64,000 nt of DNA from Lysobacterales bacterium (GCA_028285525.1 JANQOZ010000103.1:62001-126000); one strand, 5' to 3'. Numbered from the stretch's first letter, positions 52,899 to 62,095 are shown. Made by a program: numbers and translations. The notes: generated from the sequence alone by a model not told the origin.

Positions 52899-54521
52899 CT
52901 ACAGCCGCGCAACGCCGAAGCTGTTCGGCTGCAGGTTGCGATGGCGCGCTTCCCAGCAGGTCTCCAGCGCGAACCCCAGGACCCGGCGCGTATCGCGCGG
53001 GTCAATCACGCCATGGTCGAGGACTCGGCCGGAGGTGTAAAACGCGTCGGACTGGTTGTCGAAGTGGGCGGTGATGGCGGCACGCTGTTTGGCGAGCTTC
53101 TCTTCATCAACCGGCTGACCGCGACGCTCGGCCGACACGCGAGCGACTTGCTCCATGGTCAACGCCGCCTGCTCGCCGCCCATGACCCCGGTCATCGCGT
53201 TGGGCCAGGAAAACAGAAAATCGGGCTCGTAGGAAAAGCCGCACATGCCATAGTTCCCCGCGCCGAAGCTGGCGCCGATATAGAGGGTCAGTTTCGGAAC
53301 ACGGACGTTGGACACGGCCTGAATCATCTTCGATCCATGCTTGATCATGCCGCCCTGCTCATACTTGGTGCCAACCATGTAGCCGGTCGTGTTGTTCAGA
53401 AATATCAGCGGCAGGTCCGACTGGTCGCAAAGCTGCATAAACTGGGCTGCTTTAGTCGCGCCATTCGGGTCGATCGGCCCGTTGTTGCCGATGAGCCCGC
53501 AGGCGTGGCCGTGAATGCGCGCCTGGGTGCAAACGGTTGCGGCTCCATAGCCGGGCTTGAAGTCCAGCAGGTCAGAGTCATCGACGATGCGTGCGACCAC
53601 CTCGCGCACGTCGTAGGGATTGCGGTAATCCACCGGGACCACCCCGGCGATCTCGTCGGGGCTGTAGCGCGGTTCCGCGAACTGCTCGCCAGACGGACGC
53701 CGACAGCGGTCGTTCCAGTTCAGCCTCTGGACCACGTCACGCGCCATGAGGATGCCCTGGGCGTCGTCGTCGGCAAGGTATTCGACCAGCCCTGACACCG
53801 TGGCATGCATCTCAGCACCGCCCAGCTCAGCTTCATTGGCAATCTCGCCGGTGGCGGCCCGGGTCAGGGCTGCGCCGGCCAGGGCGGCCATGCCGTTTTT
53901 TCGAACGCCAATGACGTAGTCACTCATGCCCGGCTGGTAGGCTCCGCCTGCCGTGGACGGTCCGTGCAGGACGGTGATCGTCGGAATCCCCGCCGCACTC
54001 AGTTTGGCCAGCCCGTGAAACATCGCACCCCCGTAGGCCCACAGCTCAACCTCGTACTGCATCAGGTTGGCGCCGGCACTTTCCACCAGGTGGACAAACG
54101 GCAGCTTCAGCTTCTGGGCAAGCCCCAGCGCGCCCACCGCCTTGTTGACGCTGCGCGGGGTCATGGCACCGGCATTAATCCCGCTGTCGTCCACCAGGAT
54201 CATCGAACGGACGCCGCTGACAAAGCCAATGCCGACCACCATGTTGGCACCCGGAATGCTGGTCTCGCGGTTGGGATCTTCTACGAGGTAGTTGGCGAGG
54301 TTGTAGAGCTCGAGAAACGGCATTCCCGGATCCAGCAGTCGGGACAGTCGTTCACGAGGGGTGAGCTGACCGCGTTGCTCGAAGCGCGGTCGGCGCTTCT
54401 CGGACAGGCTGGCGGCTCTCGCTTCAAGGCCACGAAGCTCGTCTACCAGGTGAACCATATCCGCTCGGTTCGCGGCGAACGAGTCACCCGAAACGTCGAT
54501 TTTTGATTGGAATCCAGGCAT
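52899..54521 (-). CDS. atuC: Acyl-CoA carboxylase carboxyltransferase subunit (AtuC-like)
   Basis: 540 residues. The CoA-carboxyltransferase pair is shown by the oxyanion regions AGAMTPRSVNKAVGALGLAQKL and VHLVESAGANLMQ in the N-lobe, and by GLIGNNGPIDPNGATKAAQFMQLCD, FLNNTTGYMVGTKYEQGGMIKHGSKMIQAVSN and YIGASFGAGNYGMCG in the C-lobe. It transfers the carboxyl group from biotin to a branched or unsaturated acyl-CoA such as geranyl-CoA or 3-methylcrotonyl-CoA. The gene starts directly after the AtuA-like stop. Substrate is inferred from that neighbour, not from residues I can judge. Confidence 0.9.
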   Translation of the reverse strand: MPGFQSKIDVSGDSFAANRADMVHLVDELRGLEARAASLSEKRRPRFEQRGQLTPRERLSRLLDPGMPFLELYNLANYLVEDPNRETSIPGANMVVGIGFVSGVRSMILVDDSGINAGAMTPRSVNKAVGALGLAQKLKLPFVHLVESAGANLMQYEVELWAYGGAMFHGLAKLSAAGIPTITVLHGPSTAGGAYQPGMSDYVIGVRKNGMAALAGAALTRAATGEIANEAELGGAEMHATVSGLVEYLADDDAQGILMARDVVQRLNWNDRCRRPSGEQFAEPRYSPDEIAGVVPVDYRNPYDVREVVARIVDDSDLLDFKPGYGAATVCTQARIHGHACGLIGNNGPIDPNGATKAAQFMQLCDQSDLPLIFLNNTTGYMVGTKYEQGGMIKHGSKMIQAVSNVRVPKLTLYIGASFGAGNYGMCGFSYEPDFLFSWPNAMTGVMGGEQAALTMEQVARVSAERRGQPVDEEKLAKQRAAITAHFDNQSDAFYTSGRVLDHGVIDPRDTRRVLGFALETCWEARHRNLQPNSFGVARL

Positions 54522-56321
54522 CTAAAGCGCCTCCGCAATGGCTGCAGGAACAGCAATCGGAAAGTCGAGGAGCAGCTGCGCGTAACCCTTGCCCTGTGGG
54601 TCGTTGCGCAAGCTGGCAACACCGCCGCCGCCGAGAACGTCATGCAACAGGAAGTTGATGGAATGGCTGCCGGGCAAATGAAACCGTTCGACCGGGCCTT
54701 CGATGAAGTGAGCAAAGCGGTCCCGAACGACCTGCTCTGTCAGCGACGCCCAGATATAAGGCAGAAACTCCGGCCTGCGAGCAATGATGCCGATGTTGGC
54801 GTTGTTGCCCTTGTCACCGCTTCGCCCTAACGCCAGGTCGATCAGCGGCACCTGCCGCATGTCGACGCCCGGTTCTGCAGGTTGATCGGGCGGCGCAGGG
54901 CGGTGGATTTTGCTCATATCTAAAGTCTGGCCGGCGTTGAGATCTGCTTCGAACCGCTGCTCCCCGAGCTCGACGCCAACCGGTACTTCATCTTTGGCGA
55001 TCAAAAAGGAAAACAGCCGAACGACGGGGGTTGGCTTTGGCCGACCGCCGGCAAACATGGCAAGCCCGGGCGGCGCAGCGAGCGCCATGCCGATGAGTTC
55101 CTTGAGCATGACGCTGATGCCCTTCGCGCTTGGGTGCTTGGCCGCAATCTTCAGCGCCACCTCCCGTGAGCCGCTGACCTTGCGTCGGGCCCCGTAGTGG
55201 CTTTCATCTCCGATGAGCTCGACGCAGGTTTCTGCGAGATTGCCAAGGCCAAGCTCCTGCAGACGCCTGCTGGTTCGCGCGAGGGTAGCCTCAGCAAAAC
55301 GTCGGGCCTTTTGATCGGCTTGCGCCCCGTAGAAGAACACCACCTGCCCGCCGCGAAACCCGTCGGCGTAGGTCAGGCTGACCTTATATGAATCGGGTGC
55401 TGGAAGACCTTTTGCGCCCCTGACAAGCACCTGATCAGCCTCGACCTGCTCCAGCGTTACCGCAGAGAAGTCGCACACCACGTCGGGCAGGATGTACGCC
55501 TGCGGATCACCAATTTCGTAGAGCATCTGCTCGCCCACCGTATGCGGGGTGACGGTTCCGCCGGTGCCTGGAGGCTTCGTGCAGACAAACGAACCGTCGG
55601 CCGCTACTTCGGCGATGGGGTGGCCAATAGACTCGTAGCCGTCGGCTACAAGCTCCCAATCCGTGAAATTGCCGCCGGTCGCCTGCGCGGTGCATTCCAG
55701 GATGTGTCCCGCGAGGCTCGCCCCGGCGAGGGCGTCGAGATCATCGGGCGCCAGATCAAACTCATGGATGCACGCCCCGAGGGTGACCGCGCTGTCGACC
55801 ACGCGCCCGGTGATAACAATATCCGCCCCCGCCGCCAGCGCCTGCGCAATCGGAAACGCTCCCAGGTAAGCATTGCTGCTCGCCACCTGGTCCGGCGGCG
55901 GGAACGGATCGCCGGAAAACATCTCAACGATATCGCGACCGGCCAGTTGCTCTACGCGATCAGACAGGTCATCACCGATGACGACCGCCACCTTGAGATC
56001 CAGTCCGTGTTTGTCGACCGCATCTCGGAGCGCCGCGGCGCACGCATTGGCGTTGACGCCACCTGCGTTGGCGATGACCTTGATTCCACGCTTGGCAATC
56101 TCGTCCAGCCTCGGCTCGATAAAGGTTGAAACGAAATCGAGGGCATAGCCTGCATCGGGTTTCGCCATACGTGCCCGCGCCATGATGGACATGGTGATTT
56201 CCGCTAGAAAGTCGAAAACCAGGTAGTCGAGTCCACCGCGCTCAAGCAGATCATCCATTGCGAGCGCCGACTCACCCCAGAAGCCGGTGGCGCCGCCAAG
56301 GCGGATTGTCTTGCTGCTCAT
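54522..56321 (-). CDS. atuA: AtuA-like protein (DUF1446)
   Basis: 599 residues. It starts RLGGATGFWGESALAMDDLLERGGLDYLVFDFLAE and contains DFVSTFIEPRLDEIAKRGIKVIANAGGVNANACAAALRD, then DIVITGRVVDSAVTLG and ECTAQATGGNF; the C-terminal part has LALGRSGDKGNNANIGIIARRPEFLPYIW. This is the DUF1446/AtuA family, required for acyclic-terpene (citronellol, geraniol) use in Pseudomonas, with an unknown biochemical step. It is the first gene of a minus-strand operon followed without gap by the carboxyltransferase. A 17-bp palindrome lies in the promoter region. Confidence 0.92.
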   Translation of the reverse strand: MSSKTIRLGGATGFWGESALAMDDLLERGGLDYLVFDFLAEITMSIMARARMAKPDAGYALDFVSTFIEPRLDEIAKRGIKVIANAGGVNANACAAALRDAVDKHGLDLKVAVVIGDDLSDRVEQLAGRDIVEMFSGDPFPPPDQVASSNAYLGAFPIAQALAAGADIVITGRVVDSAVTLGACIHEFDLAPDDLDALAGASLAGHILECTAQATGGNFTDWELVADGYESIGHPIAEVAADGSFVCTKPPGTGGTVTPHTVGEQMLYEIGDPQAYILPDVVCDFSAVTLEQVEADQVLVRGAKGLPAPDSYKVSLTYADGFRGGQVVFFYGAQADQKARRFAEATLARTSRRLQELGLGNLAETCVELIGDESHYGARRKVSGSREVALKIAAKHPSAKGISVMLKELIGMALAAPPGLAMFAGGRPKPTPVVRLFSFLIAKDEVPVGVELGEQRFEADLNAGQTLDMSKIHRPAPPDQPAEPGVDMRQVPLIDLALGRSGDKGNNANIGIIARRPEFLPYIWASLTEQVVRDRFAHFIEGPVERFHLPGSHSINFLLHDVLGGGGVASLRNDPQGKGYAQLLLDFPIAVPAAIAEAL

Positions 56322-56362
56322 CGTTGGCTTAACGGCTCTCCTCTGGGTACACTATGAGAACA

Positions 56363-56379
56363 ACTCAGAATAACTGAGT
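56363..56379. promoter_or_regulatory. 17-bp palindrome, probable TetR operator
   Basis: ACTCAG-AATAA-CTGAGT is a perfect inverted repeat with 6-base arms in the 92-base gap between the divergent AtuA-like and acyl-CoA dehydrogenase genes. The TetR-family gene lies directly after the dehydrogenase. AtuR and other TetR regulators of fatty-acid and terpene genes bind such sites between divergent promoters, so control of both operons by the local TetR is the natural reading. Confidence 0.65.
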
Positions 56380-56413
56380 CAACCTCACATTTGATCATTA
56401 CCAGGCAGAACCC

Positions 56414-57556
56414 GTGAAAAACCCGTTCGAAACCGAGGAACGCGCTGCGTTTCGCGAAACCGTGTCCCGCTTTGTTTCGCAGGAGATCACGCCATTTGTC
56501 GAGGAGTGGGAAGAGGCCGGCGCCATCCCCTGGGAGTTGCACCAGAAGATCGGCGCGCTGGGCGTCTTTGGCTTTGCCGTTGACGAGGCCTACGGAGGCC
56601 TTGGCTTTGACGATGCGTTCATGCGCGCGGCATGGGCGGAGGAAATTGCCAGGTGCGGTGCTACGGGTGTGGGTGCCGCGCTCGGTGGCCGCGTCATCTC
56701 AATCGGGCCCATTCATGCTCTAGGGTCGGAAGCCACAAAGCAGAAGCTTCTGCCGGACATCGTGGCGGGCCGGATTGGCTCGTCGCTGGCGATTACGGAG
56801 CCTTCCGGAGGCTCGGACGTGGCCAATATCCAGACTACCGCGCACCGCGATGGCAACGAGTTTGTCATCAACGGGAGTAAAACCTTCATCACCGGCGGCA
56901 TGAACTCCGACTATTTTGTGGTTGCCGCACGAACCGGAGGTGAAGGCCTGACAGGAATTTCTCTATTCCTGGTTAATGTCGATACACCCGGCTTCAGCCG
57001 CACCGAAATGGGCAAGAAGATGGGCTGGTGGTGCTCCGACCAAGCGACGCTCTATTTCGACAACTGTCGTGTTCCGGCGGAGAGCCTGCTCGGCGAAGAG
57101 AATCGCGGCTTTATTGCCATCATGAACAACTTCAACATGGAGCGACTGTTCATGGCCGCGCAGGCGCTTGGCATGATGAAGGTGTTGATTGACGAGTCGC
57201 TGTCGTGGGCACGCGAACGCAAAACCTTCGGCAAGCACCTGATCGAACATCAGGTGATTCGCCACAAGCTGGCTGAGATGTCCGCGCGGGCTGACGTCGT
57301 GGAGTCCTACATCCAGCACATATGCTGGGCGGTGAACGAGGGCGAAACGCCAATCGCCGAAATCTGCAAAGCCAAGTTCTTCTCGACTAAGGAGCTGGAG
57401 TTTTGCGCCAGCGAGGCCATGCAGATTTTGGGCGGCGCTGGTTACCTCCGCGGCAATCCCGTCGAGCGTCTTTATCGTGAGGTGAAGGTCATGGCGATCG
57501 GCGGTGGCTCCGAGGAGATCATGCGCGACCTGGCAGCACGGCAGATGGGGCTCTAG
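56414..57556 (+). CDS. Acyl-CoA dehydrogenase (AtuD/LCAD-like group)
   Basis: 380 residues from a GTG at 56414. Family markers are AITEPSGGSDVANIQTTAHRDGNEFVINGSKTFITGG (acyl and flavin site) and MQILGGAGYLRGNPVERLYREVKVMAIGGGSEEIMRD. The catalytic glutamate of the medium-chain Y-E-G-T motif is replaced by glycine in IGGGSEEI, as in long-chain, isovaleryl and citronellyl-CoA types where the base lies in an earlier helix. It oxidises an acyl-CoA to the enoyl-CoA before carboxylation. It is divergent from the carboxylase operon and followed by the TetR gene two bases later. Confidence 0.92.
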   Translation: MKNPFETEERAAFRETVSRFVSQEITPFVEEWEEAGAIPWELHQKIGALGVFGFAVDEAYGGLGFDDAFMRAAWAEEIARCGATGVGAALGGRVISIGPIHALGSEATKQKLLPDIVAGRIGSSLAITEPSGGSDVANIQTTAHRDGNEFVINGSKTFITGGMNSDYFVVAARTGGEGLTGISLFLVNVDTPGFSRTEMGKKMGWWCSDQATLYFDNCRVPAESLLGEENRGFIAIMNNFNMERLFMAAQALGMMKVLIDESLSWARERKTFGKHLIEHQVIRHKLAEMSARADVVESYIQHICWAVNEGETPIAEICKAKFFSTKELEFCASEAMQILGGAGYLRGNPVERLYREVKVMAIGGGSEEIMRDLAARQMGL

Positions 57557-57558
57557 CG

Positions 57559-58266
57559 ATGCCCGACGCCCAAGCCAAGCCGTCGCAAACCCGCCGGGAA
57601 CGTCTCGAAGAGCGCGAGGCAGCCATCGTCGCCGTTGCCCACGAAGAGTTTGTCAGAAACGGATTTGAGGGCGCGAAGATGGCCGCCATTGCAGGCCGCG
57701 CCGGTGTCGCCGAGGGGACGGTCTACCTCTACTTCAAGAATAAGAATGCGCTCCTGCTCGCCGTCATCGGCCGGTTCTACCAGGAGCTTACGAGAGGGGC
57801 TGAGGAAGGAATCCAAGACCTCGACGATACCTATGCCCGCCTCAAGTTTCTGGCCAACCACCACATTGAGCGTTGTCTGGCAGATTGGCGGATACTCGAG
57901 CTGATGATCGCGCGCTTCAGGGAAGTGAGCCAATACCAGAGCGATATGCCGTATGAGTACAACAAATCGTATGTCGCCGTTTTCGATCGTGTCGTTCGCG
58001 ACGCCATCAACAAGGGGGAGCTTCGTGATGACGTACCCCATTGGATCATCCGAGATCTGTTTTTCGGCTCACTCGAATACGCCATGCGCACCCATATGCT
58101 GAAGAACGCGCCCGACGAGGAGGTCAGGGTCATCGTCGACAACGTGATTGACCTGCTGCAGCGCGGAGTTGGAAAAGCCGCCCCCGGTCAGAGAATCTCG
58201 TCTGACATCACACCGGTCGTTGAGAGACTAGAAAGAATCGCCGATCGGCTGGATTCTGCCGTCTAG
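57559..58266 (+). CDS. TetR/AcrR family transcriptional regulator
   Basis: 235 residues. The N-terminal helix-turn-helix reads FVRNGFEGAKMAAIAGRAGVAEGTVYLYFKNKNALLLAVI, a textbook TetR_N domain; the rest is helical and forms the ligand pocket. The gene follows the acyl-CoA dehydrogenase after two bases, so they share a transcript and the regulator probably represses both itself and the divergent carboxylase operon by the palindrome at 56363-56379. The ligand is likely an acyl-CoA of the pathway. It is the equivalent of AtuR by position. Confidence 0.92.
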   Translation: MPDAQAKPSQTRRERLEEREAAIVAVAHEEFVRNGFEGAKMAAIAGRAGVAEGTVYLYFKNKNALLLAVIGRFYQELTRGAEEGIQDLDDTYARLKFLANHHIERCLADWRILELMIARFREVSQYQSDMPYEYNKSYVAVFDRVVRDAINKGELRDDVPHWIIRDLFFGSLEYAMRTHMLKNAPDEEVRVIVDNVIDLLQRGVGKAAPGQRISSDITPVVERLERIADRLDSAV

Positions 58267-58351
58267 CAACTCGTCTTGGGACAGCCCGCTTGTTAGAAAC
58301 TGGTGAGCCCTTTACTAGCCAACGCGCCGGGAATTTATTAATAATGGCCAT

Positions 58352-59758
58352 ATGATCTCGCGAGCCAAAACAAATCGCGTGGCTTTGGGCGACCGCCGAT
58401 TAAGGCGACAGCTTCGGGTCTGGCAAGAACTAACGTTACTCCCGCTTCTACTGCTTGCCTATGTGGCATCGGCAGAAACGAATCTGTTGGCCAACGCCAG
58501 CTTCACAGGTTCCTACCAGGGGTGGGGAAACCCCTACGTTCTGCCGCCCGACCCTCGGCGTTTGGACTATTCGGGAGACATCGGCTCTGGCTCCGTTGAG
58601 CTGATCGCCTGGCGTCCATTTGGGGGCGGGCGATATATCGTATTGACTCAGTGCGTGAACATCGAGCCTGAGACTTCATTGGAATACGGTGCCAACGTCT
58701 ATGTCCCGGCCTACGAGTCCGAGGGAAATACGCATGGCTTGGTCAACCTGCATGCATTCACTCAGCCTGAATGCCGAGTGGACACCTTATCCAGGTCAGA
58801 ATTTCCGAGCGTCGAAACTGAAGGTGCTGGCGAGTATTGGCAAAAGCTACGCGGTCGATTCGATGCGGGACCGGATATTCGATCGGTTGAGGTACTCCTG
58901 CTGGTATCGAAAGACAAAGGTGTGGAAGAGTCTCGATCCGTCTTTGCTGACGACGTTTACCTTCGGCAGATTGCCGAGATGGACCGGACACCTCCGCCCA
59001 ATACCGGACTATGGTGGAACCCCAACCGGCCGGGAAGCGGGGTGACGATCGACCGCCAAGGTGACACGGTCACCGCCACTGTCTACGGATTTGACGCTGA
59101 TGGGCAGGCTCAATGGCTAGTAGGTAGCGGCCGGCTAAAGGACGGTATTGTCGTTGCACCGCTGTTTTCTGCGGCAAACGGCGCGTGCTTTAACTGCCCA
59201 TTTCAGGCGCCTGAGGTCACTGCACAACAGGTCGCAACGTTTGAGTTCACGTCTTCGGACTCAGCCAGGATGCGCCTTGGCTTGGAGCCGCCTGTGCCGA
59301 TCCGTTCGTTCTGGTTTGCAACCGATACGATTGAACTTGGTGAAGTACACCCGCAGCTGGGTGCGCCGCTGCTGCCCGATTTGTCAGGTCGTTGGGTCTT
59401 CGCCGGATCCCAAGGCGACGGGGAAGGCACATTTCTGAAAGTTTACGAAGTAGCTTGCTGCTCTGAGCCTCCTGCCGATGCTGCGCCGAGCATCGTTCTC
59501 ACTATGACTTTCACCCAGGAAAAAACCGGTGAAAAACTGCAGCTGGCCTGCGTTGATGAAGACGCCGAGATCGCCGTGCCGTTTTGCGCACTGGTGGACA
59601 ATCCAGCAATTCCGGTAGATCTATGGCAGCCGGTTTTCTCCTTCCATGTCCGGGACATTGGCATCAATAGAATTACCGCTTCATCTGATGGCCCAGTGCG
59701 GGCCGCAGACAACGTGATTCGTGGTTCCCGCACCATCTATGGATATCGAATACCATGA
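58352..59758 (+). CDS. Secreted protein with carbohydrate-binding-like N-terminus and W/G repeat
   Basis: 468 residues with a late signal peptide (WQELTLLPLLLLAYVASA, cleavage near 42). Residues about 45-200 are a beta-sandwich with LLANASFTGSYQGWGNP, the start typical of carbohydrate-binding-like modules found before calcium or sugar-binding domains. Residues about 215-330 carry the repeat also present at 17514 and 43208: GLWWNPNRPGSGVTI followed by YGFDADGQAQWLVGSG. The C-terminal part contains CCSEPPAD. Its stop overlaps the next start by four bases. Role unknown. Confidence 0.78.
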   Translation: MISRAKTNRVALGDRRLRRQLRVWQELTLLPLLLLAYVASAETNLLANASFTGSYQGWGNPYVLPPDPRRLDYSGDIGSGSVELIAWRPFGGGRYIVLTQCVNIEPETSLEYGANVYVPAYESEGNTHGLVNLHAFTQPECRVDTLSRSEFPSVETEGAGEYWQKLRGRFDAGPDIRSVEVLLLVSKDKGVEESRSVFADDVYLRQIAEMDRTPPPNTGLWWNPNRPGSGVTIDRQGDTVTATVYGFDADGQAQWLVGSGRLKDGIVVAPLFSAANGACFNCPFQAPEVTAQQVATFEFTSSDSARMRLGLEPPVPIRSFWFATDTIELGEVHPQLGAPLLPDLSGRWVFAGSQGDGEGTFLKVYEVACCSEPPADAAPSIVLTMTFTQEKTGEKLQLACVDEDAEIAVPFCALVDNPAIPVDLWQPVFSFHVRDIGINRITASSDGPVRAADNVIRGSRTIYGYRIP

Positions 59759-60357
59759 TGGAAACTAGAACCTTCGTAATTTTGGGAGCTCTCCTTGCGG
59801 CAACGACAGCGCTTGGTGAAACCGATCGAACGTGCGATGTCGATTTGGCGAAAATGCTCTCGCTGAGCCAGCGGGATTTCGATCAGGATCCGAATAAAGG
59901 GTGGCGGCCGCTGTATCAGAAATCTGGTTGTCGGTCCGCGGCAGCGGATCTGATCAGAGCCTATATCGACGCAAACGGTGAGGAAGGGATCATGATGACC
60001 TTCCACGAAGGTCTGATGCGGGCCATGGACGGAGACATACAGCCGGCGATCGTCTTGCTGGAGCGCACCTACACACCAGCTAACAAACGCGACCTATACG
60101 GGTGGAACCACTACGTTGACGCAACTGTCGCCTTCCTCCGACGGGACAAGGCTCGCCTTCGAAACGCCCGTGAGAGACTCACCGCTGTCCCGCGTCCCGA
60201 AAACTTCGAGTCTGTCGATTCTTTCGGCAAGCCGATCGAGATCAAATGGCCGCCAAACCTTAACGTTGTCGACGGACTTCTCGAGTGCTTTGAGCATAGC
60301 TACGACTATGCTTTTCACAACTGCTCCTCGTCCTTCACTGAGAAAAAAGCAGACTGA
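59755..60357 (+). CDS. Exported hypothetical protein, cysteine-containing
   Basis: 200 residues with a signal peptide (TFVILGALLAATTALG). The mature protein has four cysteines (RTC, SGC, LEC and HNC) and helical segments (AAADLIRAYIDANGEEGIMM, RLRNARERLTAVPRPE), with no family that I recognise. It starts in the ATGA overlap of the preceding gene, so translation is coupled and the two proteins may form a secreted pair. Convergent with the next gene. Confidence 0.7.
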   Translation: MMETRTFVILGALLAATTALGETDRTCDVDLAKMLSLSQRDFDQDPNKGWRPLYQKSGCRSAAADLIRAYIDANGEEGIMMTFHEGLMRAMDGDIQPAIVLLERTYTPANKRDLYGWNHYVDATVAFLRRDKARLRNARERLTAVPRPENFESVDSFGKPIEIKWPPNLNVVDGLLECFEHSYDYAFHNCSSSFTEKKAD

Positions 60358-60396
60358 TGGATCGACTAGATACCAATCAGTAAGTCTGCCCACCTT

Positions 60397-60849
60397 CTAG
60401 CTTGCCGGCGGTATCCACGTCAGCGAGGAGTGGTGCAGTGAGATCAGCACCTTCCCATCCAGCTTGTGGTAAGCAAACGTGTAGTCGGCGCGGGTGGCGT
60501 CACCTTTGTCGTTTACGAACGTGTAGTGACCCATATCCTTGTAGCCCATACCGCCCGCTTTCAGGATAGGGCCGACGGCACTTTGGAAATCCACGCGCTT
60601 CCAGTTATTGAAGAGAAAGCCATGGTCGTGCGGGTAATCGTCATTGCCTCCGACAAAATAAGCGCGAGCACCGGCCTCATCCAGCCTGATCTCATCAGCC
60701 AGGGTAGGCTTGAACAGCAGCGGCTCATCCGGGGAGCCGAAGTCGTATAGACCCAGCAGGGTTTCAACGTCCTGATCTATCACCGCCTTGGCCCACGCCT
60801 TTTGCGCACCGATCACTTCTGCCTTGGCCATTTTCTGAAACTGTCTCAT
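60397..60849 (-). CDS. SnoaL/NTF2-like protein (DUF4440-type)
   Basis: 150 residues of the NTF2-like cone fold: EVIGAQKAWAKAVIDQDVETLLGLYDFGSPDEPLLFKPTLAD at the N-terminus and YTFAYHKLDGKVLISLHHSSLTWIP at the C-terminus. Such proteins bind small ligands or act as isomerases or associate with kinases. No leader is visible, so it is cytoplasmic. It stands alone, convergent with the exported gene pair; the 268 bases between it and sbtA (60850-61117) hold the divergent promoters and no gene. Confidence 0.82.
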   Translation of the reverse strand: MRQFQKMAKAEVIGAQKAWAKAVIDQDVETLLGLYDFGSPDEPLLFKPTLADEIRLDEAGARAYFVGGNDDYPHDHGFLFNNWKRVDFQSAVGPILKAGGMGYKDMGHYTFVNDKGDATRADYTFAYHKLDGKVLISLHHSSLTWIPPAS

Positions 60850-61117
60850 CGGGATTCCCGTACTGTCATCTGCCTATGAACGTTATGGTATATCAATTGG
60901 GTTAGGCGCCGCCACGGCCGTTGTGTGGGGGCTTTCCGGCAACCAAGGATAGCGTTTGGGTCCCGAAACCAGAGCTTTGCCGGCCGTCGGAGTCCGCGAT
61001 AGTTGATCTCCTCTGTGGATCAGTGAACACTCCCTCATCCGCAGCGTCTTGGTCACTGAGACAGGAAACCACCCTGTCTCGAAAACGAACTGCATTTTTA
61101 TTGGTTAGGAACCGCAA

Positions 61118-62095
61118 ATGAACCCAGAGCTGCTGGCCTCCACCATCCTCAATCCCGCGGTGCTGTTCTTTTTTCTGGGGATCGCGGCGGTACTCGTTCG
61201 TTCTGATCTCGAAATCCCGCAGACGGTCTCCAAGCTGCTGTCGCTCTACCTCCTTCTGGCAATCGGCTTTAAAGGTGGGGTTGAACTGTCGCACAGCAGC
61301 CTCGGCAGCGAAATTGCGCTGACGCTGATTGCCGCTGTCGCCATGTCGGCGCTGGTGCCGGTCTATACGTTCTTTACGCTGCGGAAACTGGTGGCCACGC
61401 ACGACGCGGCGGCCATCGCCGCAACCTACGGCTCGATCAGTGCCGTCACCTTCATTACGGGAGTCGGGTTTCTTCAGTCGCTGGAGATGCCCAGCAGCGG
61501 ATATCTGGTGGCCGCCATGGCCCTGATGGAATCACCGGCGATCATCGTTGGGCTGGTTCTTTATCGATTCTTCGCCGCCGAACGAGGCTCCAATGACGGC
61601 GGCTTTTCCTGGAGCCGGGTCATCCGTGAAGCCTGCTTCAACGGCTCGGTATTTCTTATCCTCGGCAGCCTGCTGATCGGTTTTATGACCACAGACGCCC
61701 ACGCCAAAAGCCTGGCGCCCTTTACCAACGACCTCTTTTCCGGGGTGCTGACGCTGTTTCTGCTCGATATGGGCCTGATTGCGGGCCGGCGGCTGTCCGC
61801 GCTGCGCGAAGCCGGAACGCCGCTGGTGTTGTTCGCACTGGCGGTGCCGGTGATCAACGCCGGGATCGGCATCGCATTGACGGTGCTGCTGGGTCTGGGC
61901 ATCGGCGACGCGTTGCTCTTCACCGTGCTATGCGCGAGCGCCTCCTATATTGCCGTTCCAGCCGCGATGCGTCTGTCGATACCGAAGGCGAGTGCCAGCC
62001 TCTACGTCACGCTCTCGCTTGCCGTAACCTTTCCTTTCAATATTGTTGTCGGGCTGCCGCTATACCTGGCAGCCCTCAGATGGGTAAACGCATGA
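61118..62095 (+). CDS. sbtA: Sodium-dependent bicarbonate transporter SbtA
   Basis: 325 residues with about ten membrane helices in the two inverted halves of the SbtA family: ILNPAVLFFFLGIAAVLVRSDLEIP, LLLAIGFKGGVELS, ISAVTFITGVGFLQ, LVAAMALMESPAIIVGLVLY, then SGVLTLFLLDMGLIAG, ALAVPVINAGIGIALTVLLGLG, and LCASASYIAVPAAMRLSIP. SbtA imports bicarbonate with sodium and is best known from the carbon-concentrating mechanism of cyanobacteria. The next gene overlaps it by four bases and encodes its PII-like regulator. I see no carboxysome or Rubisco gene here, so it probably serves anaplerotic carboxylases, such as the one at 50876-54521, or pH. Confidence 0.93.
   Translation: MNPELLASTILNPAVLFFFLGIAAVLVRSDLEIPQTVSKLLSLYLLLAIGFKGGVELSHSSLGSEIALTLIAAVAMSALVPVYTFFTLRKLVATHDAAAIAATYGSISAVTFITGVGFLQSLEMPSSGYLVAAMALMESPAIIVGLVLYRFFAAERGSNDGGFSWSRVIREACFNGSVFLILGSLLIGFMTTDAHAKSLAPFTNDLFSGVLTLFLLDMGLIAGRRLSALREAGTPLVLFALAVPVINAGIGIALTVLLGLGIGDALLFTVLCASASYIAVPAAMRLSIPKASASLYVTLSLAVTFPFNIVVGLPLYLAALRWVNA

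Noticed and set aside
52797..53795. 332-codon plus-strand frame across the carboxylase genes
   Set aside because: Antisense to conserved biotin carboxylase and carboxyltransferase motifs; a typical shadow of GC-rich genes.
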